Source: Gracilariopsis chorda (taxonomy: Eukaryota; Rhodophyta; Florideophyceae; Gracilariales; Gracilariaceae). Taken from it: 50,066 bases of DNA. Below, piece after piece: positions 19,359 through 27,393 of this stretch. The notes beneath the pieces were generated by a model that did no database searches, was not told the DNA's origin, and saw only the letters and a list, made by a program, of their open reading frames with translations. The translations under genes and the position numbers were made by a program. Within the stretch, counting starts at the first letter, position 1. Every line of letters starts with the position of its first letter. Location of the stretch: positions 1 to 50,066 of the forward strand of contig NBIV01000368.1 of the NCBI GenBank assembly GCA_003194525.1. The letters run 5' to 3'.

Positions 19359-19363
19359 GTTTG
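19359..19363. repeat. Target-site duplication GTTTG of the solo LTR
   Basis: GTTTG here and at 19701-19705, directly outside the LTR. Confidence 0.85.
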
Positions 19364-19700
19364 TGTTGCTCGGGTACGCTACGTAAGTATGTGCCGACCG
19401 TGTCGCGGTCTGACAGAGAAAAAGTTGAACAGGCACAAAGACCTCAGAAGTTCTCCTGAGGTTGCCTCCTTCCTCCAGAGGTCTTCCCCTGGAGGTCGGC
19501 TTTTATTGACTACGTGAGTCGCGCTATGCTTCTTCTCGCTGTGCACCCTCTGCTGCGTAGGTTGCGTGCGCTTCTCTATTTGGTGACACGACATTCAACT
19601 CTAGGCCTCTCCGGATTTGGCGTTTCTCCGGTGCCCATTCTGAACACTGTAGGTATAAAACAGCCTTCTACTTCTTATGGAATCGCTCGGATTGTCAACA
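19364..19700 (-). mobile_element. Solo LTR, family B, copy 3
   Basis: 337 bp, TGTTG...CAACA ends, 5-bp GTTTG duplication. Contains two hairpins: ACCTCAG/CTGAGGT (19441-19447/19456-19462) and CCTCCAG/CTGGAGG (19472-19478/19489-19495). A TATA-like AATAAAAG on the minus strand (within 19497-19507) sets the sense orientation. No internal region. Confidence 0.9.
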
Positions 19701-19980
19701 GTTTGTGCTTGAGAAACAAAGGGAGAAGGGCAGAATGGCTTGCAGAGGGCTCTGATTTTCGACGTTCCATGAGGACAGTGCATCTTTGTTCGTTGTATAG
19801 ATTCAAGCCAGTGTATTCCTGGAAAGCCTGTGTTGAGTAGATCCCTATTCACTAGCGTCAGATACTGCATTGACATTTGCAAACGGAGTGGCCATATTTG
19901 TATGTGGATGAAAGTGAAATTAGCTTGAAGTCATTCATAGTTGTATGTCTACGAAAGTCAAAATAGCTTGAAGTCATTCA

Positions 19981-20099
19981 GCGAAGGAGAGAAATCCGTG
20001 GGTAGAGAAAGACGATCCGTAATCACCAAGCATAGGACCTGTTGGATGCCCCTCTAATCTTCGCGGCAGCTATCTTATCACCCTCTAAGCAACACAAGC
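19981..20099 (+). repeat. Dispersed repeat A, copy 2, left part
   Basis: Aligns with 211-328 of copy 1 and stops exactly at the LTR of the Gypsy array, after CAAGC. The rest of the copy resumes at 40895. Confidence 0.75.
20095..20099. repeat. Target-site duplication CAAGC of the whole Gypsy array
   Basis: CAAGC immediately left of the first LTR, and again at 40895-40899 immediately right of the fifth. Uninterrupted repeat A copy 1 has a single CAAGC at 324-328. Confidence 0.85.
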
Positions 20100-20507
20100 T
20101 GTTGTATAATACAGCCAGCGATTACGCGTCTATCGCAGAAATAGGCTTGCAAATGTGCCACGTCTACTGTCTTCTGCGCAAATGCGTTCAGCATTGCGAT
20201 AGAGCATACCGTACTTTATTGTATTGGTTGCGCGATGATAGCAATATCTTGTATCTTCAATAGCCCACGTCAGGCTGCGCAAGCTATCGTTTGGTCGAGT
20301 CAGTGTCAACTGACTCGGCGGGTGCTTATAAAGGCCATCCGACTTCTCGGATGGCCACTCAGGAGAGGAGGCAACTCTCGTTGAGTGTACCCACTGTTGT
20401 TCCCCCGCGCTCGTCACTACAGCATTTGCACCATTTTCGTGGCATCTTTCACCCTATTGCCTGCCGTTTTCGTTCTTTTCAGAACTGTACTCCAGTACTT
20501 AACTACA
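20100..20507 (+). repeat. Gypsy LTR 1
   Basis: TGTTGT...ACTACA. Private variants include GTCTATCG, GTCAGTGTC and AGAACTGTAC. Contains the perfect stem CGAGTCAGT/ACTGACTCG (20296-20304/20309-20317), TATAAA at 20327-20332, a 10-bp hairpin at 20333-20356 and a GAGGCAA-loop hairpin at 20356-20387. Confidence 0.95.
20296..20387 (+). promoter_or_regulatory. LTR promoter core with TATA box and consecutive hairpins
   Basis: TATAAA (20327-20332) is followed at once by a perfect 10-bp stem with a 4-nt loop (GGCCATCCGA, CTTC, TCGGATGGCC; 20333-20356). A second stem-loop pairs CACTCA (20356-20361) with TGAGTG (20382-20387) and GAGAG with CTCTC, leaving GAGGCAA in the loop. The same block occurs in all five LTRs. 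Transcription would be expected to start within or just after the first hairpin, so the structures may be in the RNA leader. This is inference from position. Confidence 0.55.
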
Positions 20508-20561
20508 AAGCGCTTTGTTCTTAAAGAGCAAATTGTCTGTAGTACTGTTCAAAGTGCGATA

Positions 20562-22297
20562 ATGACTACCTCCAACTACGGTGTTGTCGCTGTCATTCAA
20601 TCCCCGCAACTGAAATCTGTAGATCAAACGGCTCTGATCAAATTCGAGACGGCCTTTGGTGCATACAGAGCCAAAGTCGAAGACGTGAACAACGATCACG
20701 ATGAAGATGCTAAACTAACAGTTGCCACGGTAAAGGATTGTGTGGAACCAAATGTATTACACGCCTTATGTGTTATGGGCGACATCGAAGCTGCTCAAAC
20801 TCTTGAACAGGCTACTGTGGACAAAGTACAGGCTTGGTTTGAAAGAGCTTCTATCTCATCCCCGAAAGACCTCGCTGAGCGTATCGATGCCGCACTTCGC
20901 ATAGTCTCCTTCAAACTGAGCATAGAAGACCCTGCTGGTAGTGTATCAAACTTTATTATTTCAGTGTTTACTGCGTTGGACCAGAACAACGCTTCAGAAA
21001 TATTGAAGGACACTGACCTGGCAAAGAAGTTTCTTGACCGCCTTGTCGGGAAGTTCCAACCCGACGTACTGCAGGAACGCATTCGAATGATGAGGAGGGC
21101 ATGGAAAAAAAACAGCTTGCGAGTATCAAGCTCTTCATAGATGAGGTATCCAACATCGCTCTCGAATTTGCCCTGACGGAAACTGCACGAGCACGTGTTA
21201 ACCCACGTAAAAGCCGTAGTTTTCGTGAACGCAGCAAAGCAAACACCAAAGGTTTTGGTACCGGAAACCCGGAGATAACACCTAACGCAGATCCTGCGGT
21301 GTCAAACCGTCGTACCAGTAAGCGGAAAGACACAGAATGGAATAAGCCGTGTCTTAATGAGGACTGTGACGGTGTTCACCGTCTCAAGGACTGTCACTTT
21401 ACCTCTCCCGAGAAAAAGAAGGACCTTTTCGAGAAGCATTATGGAAATAAGAAGACTAAGAAAGCCAAGAAGGTTACAGGTGTATCGAACGTAAGGACAA
21501 AAGGCCCGGACGGAAATGAAGGACGTTTCAGGGTAGCCTTGGAAGACACTGTGTTTGAAACAGTTCTTGGAGACTCTGGTGCAGATTTTAGCGCAATCGA
21601 TGCGAAGACGTTCGACAAGGTACAAGCTGCGGTTCAAGATATCAGAGTCAAGGCTTTGCCAACTCCACTGACCCTTGAAGGGGCTTTCAAGTCAAAGGGT
21701 TCTGCAATCGCCACTGCGTCCAAAACGGCACTTCTCACAGTCACCATCTTCCTTCCTGGTTCTAACATTCCTGTTAGGGTACGTGGTATTGAATTCTACG
21801 TTGTAGATCGCGACATGGACGAAATACTACTTGGTCGACCTTTCCTTAACTCCATTGGATTTAACTTGAAAGATCACTTGGTCCAGATAAGGGACAGAAT
21901 CCACAACAAACATTTGTTCGACATTAACACCGAACAAATTAAACTCGCTACTGCCAAGTATCAGGGTTTGTCGTACATGGCTGCCGACGATGATCCCATC
22001 GAGTTACCGGAATGCCTGGCTGCCGGGATCGGCAAGGATAGCAAGGAGTCTATCGACTCATTCAAATCACCAAGGAAGCAACTTCAAACGGCATATCTCA
22101 GAAAGGATCCCAGAGGCTCGCTGAAATGCTTGAAGAATACCGCGCCGTGTTTAGAATCAAACTCGGATCGGACCCACCTGTCGATGTTCTTTCGCTTAAA
22201 ATCACTGCTACTGAGAATTCTAAGCCATATAGATCTCCCCAACGTCATTATGCACCGCAGCAACGGGATTTTATCATCCATACGATTCGAGAATTAG
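20562..22297 (+). pseudogene. Gypsy unit 1 gag-protease (frameshifted)
   Basis: Starts at ATG 20562 (MTTSNYGVV), at the same offset (462 bp from the LTR start) in every unit. The gag region is helical and acidic to about residue 180. A Cys/His knuckle of form C-x4-C-x3-H-x4-C (CLNEDCDGVHRLKDC) lies near 21349, and the aspartic protease box LGDSGADFSAID near 21570. A 1-nt deletion in the A-rich run near 21107-21114 shifts the frame between the gag helices and the knuckle, so this unit cannot make a full gag-protease. The frame ends at 22297, overlapping pol. Confidence 0.85.
22042..22297 (+). other. gag-pro / pol overlap (-1 frame)
   Basis: The pol frame opens after TAG at 22039-22041, and the gag-pro frame closes at 22297. 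The pol frame is -1 relative to gag-pro, so -1 ribosomal frameshifting, or initiation at the ATG at 22126, would be needed. The pol-frame translation just before that ATG (SQKGSQRLAE) looks coding, which favours frameshifting. No canonical X-XXY-YYZ slippery heptamer is evident. The arrangement is kept in all four units. Confidence 0.6.
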
Positions 22298-25155
22298 AGG
22301 CAGTTGGTGCCATATACAAAAACCCTTCCGCTCGTTGGGCCTCGCCTCCCCTTGCAGTGCCGAAGCCCGGACCTGCCAAACTAAGGTTCACTGTGGATCT
22401 GCGCGGACCCAACGCACGCGCCATACCGATTCAGTCCGCAATGCCACACCTTGAGTCCAAGTTCCAGGACATTTCAGGAAGCACTTGCTTCGCCAATATC
22501 GACCTAGCGCATGGCTATTGGCAAGTTCCTCTGTCTCCGGAATCACAGGAAATGATATCGATTCAAACTCCACTCGGCGTATACTCTTCCAAACGTCTTC
22601 TACAAGGTGGTAGTGACTCCGGAAATCACTTCCAAGCAGTATTGTCAGAAAAATTCGACGGACGCGTCGACAAGATGCTTCAATGGATAGATGATTTTCT
22701 TTTCTACGCGAACAACGAAGAAGAACTGCTCAACAATATCCAATCTTTCCTTGTTGTCTGCGAGGAAATAGGACTCAAGATACATGCAGAGAAGTCAACT
22801 CTATTTGCACACCAGGTCCAGTTCTGCGGAAGGATCATTTCGGCACAAGGTATAGAGTATCATCCACGACATTTCAGCACATTAGTGTCCATGAAGACCC
22901 CCACAATGGCAAGTGAACTCCAACAGTTCGTATGCGCTACGAACTGGATGCGTAACGCAATCCCTGCCTACGCCGAGCGAATTGCTCCGCTGCACGCTCT
23001 ACTCGAGGAATGTTATTCCAAAGTCGGTAAGATAACCAAGCAAGCAGTTTGCAACCTTTCCCTCAGCACCTCATGGGGCGCCACACATGACTCAGCTTTC
23101 GCTGACATCAAAAATCAATTAGCCGCTTCGGTCAAGCTTGCGTACCCGAAATTCAAGCACATCCTATGTCTCTTCACAGATGCCTCAGAGACTCACTGGG
23201 AAGCCATTCTCACCCAGGTTCCGTACAAAGATCGGAAAAAAATTATCGAGGAACAACCACACGAGCCCCTCTGTTTCCTTTCTGGAGCATTCTCAGGATC
23301 AGCAGTCAACTGGTCCGTTCCAGAGAAGGAAGGCTACGCAATCGTAGAAGCAATGTGTCGATTAGACTACCTAGTTCTGGGCCATGAAGTAAATATCTTC
23401 ACCGATCACGCTAATCTGGTATCTCTTTTCGACCCTTACGGACGCAATCCAGGAATGGCAAGACACACAGCAAGCAAAATAATGCGTTGGGCAATCAAAT
23501 TAAGTGCATTTAGATACGTTGTGGAGCATTTACCCGGAGAAAGAAACGTTTGGGCAGATATGTTGACCCGGTGGGCTGTGAGATCCAGTTTTGCAGTACG
23601 CGCTGTATACGTTCCACGCGCCATGGCCTTGATGTACGCACCCATCAATCCAGGAGTAGACTCAAACTTTGACTGGCCAACTTTGAAGGACATTCGGCAG
23701 GCACAGGAACGCTCCGCCGAGTCACTGCCAACTGGGTTCATGACTACCAATGAGGGAGTTCAGAACTGGAATGGTGCCTTTTGGATCCCGAGTGATGAAG
23801 ATCTACTCAAGTTTCGAATACTCATTGCAGCGCACACTGGTCATGGCGGTCATAGAGCTTTCAATGTAACTGCCACCGCAGTTAAGGCTCATTTTTACTG
23901 GAAGGGTATGGACCATAACGTGAAGACGTTTGTTGAATCTTGTCTGCATTGCCTTTGCACACAGTCTGGTAAGATTATTCCACGTCCCCTGGGCCACGCC
24001 CTGCATGCAAATGAACCAAATGAACTCCTGCGTTTTGATTTCTGCTACATGTCTCCTGGTGAAGATGAGTTCCTGTACGTTTTATTATTTAAGGACGAGC
24101 ATAGCGGATACGTAAGGCTCACACCAGCTACCAAGACCACTGCGGAAGTTGTCGCAAACGCAATGATTCAATGGTTTGCCGCTTTTGGCGTGGTACAAAA
24201 GTGGGTATCTGATAGAGGTTCACATTTCAAGAACGAAGTTATCAGATTTTTGCAAGAGAAGACAAAGTCATCTCATCACTTTACACTCCCGTACTGTCCT
24301 TGGTCGAATGGAACAGTGGAAGTTGTGTGTCGAGAGCTGCTGAGGACATGTCGTGCGCTGCTTTCGGAATACCAACTGCCCCACAGCTGCTGGCCCAGTG
24401 TTTTGCCGGTTGTTCAGTCCGTACTCAACAATTCGTCGCTGCATCGTCTTGGGAACCGATGCCCTTTGACAGTCTTCACTGGTCACAATCAAGACTCTCC
24501 TATGACTGCAATCATGCGCAGGATAGACAAGAAGACAAAAGTTCTCAACATTGATGACGTACGACGACTGCAGCTGAGACAAATTGAAGATATGCAGTGC
24601 GCATTGAACGACATGCATAAGGATGTCGCAATCCGATCTGGCAAGAAACGTAGACAAGCAGTCGACCATCACAATGGAAAGACTAATGTCCGTCCTATTA
24701 ATTTTACCGAAGGGGACTTTGTTTTGCGCGGGGTTCAACAACGCGATCACACTCGTAAGCCGTCTTTAAAGTGGCTTGGCCCATACTGCGTCACAAAATG
24801 CCGGTCTGGATACATCTTTCTCATCAAGTCTCTCGTGGATGGATCGACAATGGAGGTTCATGGTCGTCGTCTGAAGTTCTTTCGTAATAAGGATTTTGAA
24901 GTCACAGAAGAACTACTGGGCCATCTTGCGTATCAACAAGGCGAACTGCTTGTAATAGATCGCTTCCTTGATCTAAGAAGGCAGAAAGAAACTACGGAAG
25001 TATTGGTAAAGTGGCGTGGTTTTACCGTCGACGAGACTGATTGGGTTTCTGTTCAGTCTCTGCAACAGGACGTTCCAGCTATGGTACAAGAGTACCTGAC
25101 GGAAGTATCTACAGCGGGAACTCCACGACAACGCGCTATCGCTGACCATCTCTGA
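22126..25155 (+). CDS. Gypsy unit 1 Pol polyprotein (RT, RNase H, integrase, chromodomain), intact
   Basis: 1009 codons. RT carries D126 in FANIDLAHGYWQV and D189/D190 in QWIDDFLFYA (Phe after the Asp pair where many Gypsy elements have Ile). RNase H acids are D352 (LFTDAS), E402 (EKEGYAI), D427 (IFTDHAN) and D478 (NVWADML). The integrase zinc finger is H570/H573 with C606/C609. The core triad is D638 (LRFDFCY), D696 (VSDRGSHF) and E732 (NGTVEVV), a D-x35-E spacing. The C-terminal chromodomain covers ~940-991 (LLVIDRFLDLR, EVLVKWRGFTVDETDWV) and would be expected to guide integration by binding histone tails. Stops at TGA 25153-25155, 40 bp before LTR 2. All catalytic residues are present. 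Confidence 0.92.
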   Translation: MLEEYRAVFRIKLGSDPPVDVLSLKITATENSKPYRSPQRHYAPQQRDFIIHTIRELEAVGAIYKNPSARWASPPLAVPKPGPAKLRFTVDLRGPNARAIPIQSAMPHLESKFQDISGSTCFANIDLAHGYWQVPLSPESQEMISIQTPLGVYSSKRLLQGGSDSGNHFQAVLSEKFDGRVDKMLQWIDDFLFYANNEEELLNNIQSFLVVCEEIGLKIHAEKSTLFAHQVQFCGRIISAQGIEYHPRHFSTLVSMKTPTMASELQQFVCATNWMRNAIPAYAERIAPLHALLEECYSKVGKITKQAVCNLSLSTSWGATHDSAFADIKNQLAASVKLAYPKFKHILCLFTDASETHWEAILTQVPYKDRKKIIEEQPHEPLCFLSGAFSGSAVNWSVPEKEGYAIVEAMCRLDYLVLGHEVNIFTDHANLVSLFDPYGRNPGMARHTASKIMRWAIKLSAFRYVVEHLPGERNVWADMLTRWAVRSSFAVRAVYVPRAMALMYAPINPGVDSNFDWPTLKDIRQAQERSAESLPTGFMTTNEGVQNWNGAFWIPSDEDLLKFRILIAAHTGHGGHRAFNVTATAVKAHFYWKGMDHNVKTFVESCLHCLCTQSGKIIPRPLGHALHANEPNELLRFDFCYMSPGEDEFLYVLLFKDEHSGYVRLTPATKTTAEVVANAMIQWFAAFGVVQKWVSDRGSHFKNEVIRFLQEKTKSSHHFTLPYCPWSNGTVEVVCRELLRTCRALLSEYQLPHSCWPSVLPVVQSVLNNSSLHRLGNRCPLTVFTGHNQDSPMTAIMRRIDKKTKVLNIDDVRRLQLRQIEDMQCALNDMHKDVAIRSGKKRRQAVDHHNGKTNVRPINFTEGDFVLRGVQQRDHTRKPSLKWLGPYCVTKCRSGYIFLIKSLVDGSTMEVHGRRLKFFRNKDFEVTEELLGHLAYQQGELLVIDRFLDLRRQKETTEVLVKWRGFTVDETDWVSVQSLQQDVPAMVQEYLTEVSTAGTPRQRAIADHL

Positions 25156-25195
25156 GTAATCAAGTGTGGTTGTCATCTACTTAATTACGGGGCGC

Positions 25196-25603
25196 TGTTG
25201 TATAATACAGCCAGCGATTACGCGTCTGTCGCAGAAATAGGCTTGCAAATGTGCCACGTCTACTGTCTTCTGCGCAAATGCGTTCAGCATTGCGATAGAG
25301 CATACCGTACTTTATTGAATTGGTTGCGCGATGATAGCAATATCTTGTATCTTCAATAGCCCACGTCAGGCTGCGCAAGCTATCGTTTGGTCGAGTCACT
25401 GTCAACTGACTCGGCGGGTGCTTATAAAGGCCATCCGACTTCTCGGATGGCCACTCAGGAGAGGAGGCAACTCTCGTTGAGTGTACCCACTGTTGTTCCC
25501 CCGCGCTCGTCACTACAGCATTTGCACCATTTTCGTGGCATCTTTCACCCTATTGCCTGCCGTTTTCGTTCTTTTCAGAACCGTACTCCAGTACTTAACT
25601 ACA
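25196..25603 (+). repeat. Gypsy LTR 2
   Basis: Shares CTGCGCAAATG with LTR 1 but has GTCACTGTC like LTRs 3-5, plus a private TTTATTGAATTGG. It serves as both the 3' LTR of unit 1 and the 5' LTR of unit 2. Confidence 0.95.
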
Positions 25604-25657
25604 AAGCGCTTTGTTCTTAAAGAGCAAATTGTCTGTAGTACTGTTCAAAGTGCGATA

Positions 25658-27393
25658 ATGACTACCTCCAACTACGGTGTTGTCGCTGTCATTCAACCCC
25701 CGCAACTGAAATCTGTAGATCAACCGGCTCTGATCAAATTCGAGACGGCCTTTGGTGCATACAGAGCCAAAGTCGAAGACGTGAACAACGATGGCGATGA
25801 AGATGCTAAACTAACAGTTGCCACGGTAAAGGATTGTGTGGAACCAAATGTATTACACGCCTTATGTGTTATGGGCGACATCGAAGCTGCTCAAACTCTT
25901 GAAAGGCTACTGTGGACAAAGTACAGGCTTGGTTTGAAAGAGCTTCTATCTCATCCCCGAAAGACCTCGCTGAGCGTATCGATGCCGCACTTCGCATAGT
26001 CTCCTTCAAACTGAGCAAAGAAGACCCTGCTGGTAGTGTATCAAACTTTATTATTTCAGTGTTTACTGCGTTGGACCAGAACAACGCTTCAGAAATATTG
26101 AAGGACACTGACCTGGCAAAGAAGTTTCTTGACCGCCTTGTCGGGAAGTTCCAACCCGACGTACTGCAGGAACGCATTCGAATGATGAGGAGGGCATGGA
26201 AAAAAGAACAGCTTGCGAGTATCAAGCTCTTCAGAGATGAGGTATCCAACATCGCTCTCGAATTTGCCCTGACGGAAACTGCACGAGCACGTGTTAACCC
26301 ACGTAAAAGCCGTAGTTTTCGTGAACGCAGCAAAGCAAACACCAAAGGTTTTGGTACCGGAAACCCGGAGATAACACCTAACGCAGATCCTGCGGTGTCA
26401 AACCGTCGTACCAGTAAGCGGAAAGACACAGAATGGAATAAGCCGTGTCTTAATGAGGTCTGTGACGGTGTTCACCGTCTCAAGGACTGTCACTTTACCT
26501 CTCCCGAGAAAAGGAAGGACCTTTTCGAGAAGCATTATGGAAATAAGAAGACTAAGAAAGCCAAGAAGGTTACAGGTGTATCGAACGTAAGGACAAAAGG
26601 CCCGGACGGAAATGAAGGACGTTTCAGGGTAGCCTTGGAAGACACTGTGTTTGAAACAGTTCTTGGAGACTCTGGTGCAGATTTTAGCGCAATCGATGCG
26701 AAGACGTTCGACAAGGTACAAGCTGCGGTTCAAGATATCAGAGTCAAGGCTTTGCCAACTCCACTGACCCTTGAAGGGGCTTTCAAGTCAAAGGGTTCTG
26801 CAATCGCCACTGCGTCCAAAACGGCACTTCTCACAGTCACCATCTTCCTTCCTGGTTCTAACATTCCTGTTAGGGTACGTGGTATTGAATTCTACGTTGT
26901 AGATCGCGACATGGACGAAATACTACTTGGTCGACCTTTCCTTAACTCCATTGGATTTAACTTGAAAGATCACTTGGTCCAGATAAGGGACAGAATCCAC
27001 AACAAACATTTGTTCGACATTAACACCGAACAAATTAAACTCGCTACTGCCAAGTATCAGGGTTTGTCGTACATGGCTGCCGACGATGATCCCATCGAGT
27101 TACCGGAATGCCTGGCTGCCGGGATCGGCAAGGATAGCAAGGAGTCTATCGACTCATTCAAATCACCAAGGAAGCAACTTCAAACGGCATATCTCAGAAA
27201 GGATCCCAGAGGCTCGCTGAAATGCTTGAAGAATACCGCGCCGTGTTTAGAATCAAACTCGGATCGGACCCACCTGTCGATGTTCTTTCGCTTAAAATCA
27301 CTGCTACTGAGAATTCTAAGCCATATAGATCTCCCCAACGTCGTTATGCACCGCAGCAACGGGATTTTATCATCCATACGATTCGAGAATTAG
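25658..27393 (+). pseudogene. Gypsy unit 2 gag-protease (frameshifted)
   Basis: Same layout as unit 1 but a different break: one C is missing near 25902 (CTTGAAAGGC where the others read CTTGAACAGGC), within the gag helices. The A-rich run near 26205 is intact here. In the knuckle, Asp is replaced by Val (CLNEVC), leaving the Cys and His in place. The protease box is intact. Confidence 0.85.

Noticed and set aside
20385..20561. N-terminal extension of gag into the LTR
   Set aside because: The frame is open upstream, but the ATG at 20562 is just outside the LTR. The upstream part overlaps LTR terminal sequence and non-ATG starts.
24268..24750. 160-codon minus-strand frame repeated in several units
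   Set aside because: Its repetition follows from repetition of pol; it is antisense to the integrase region.
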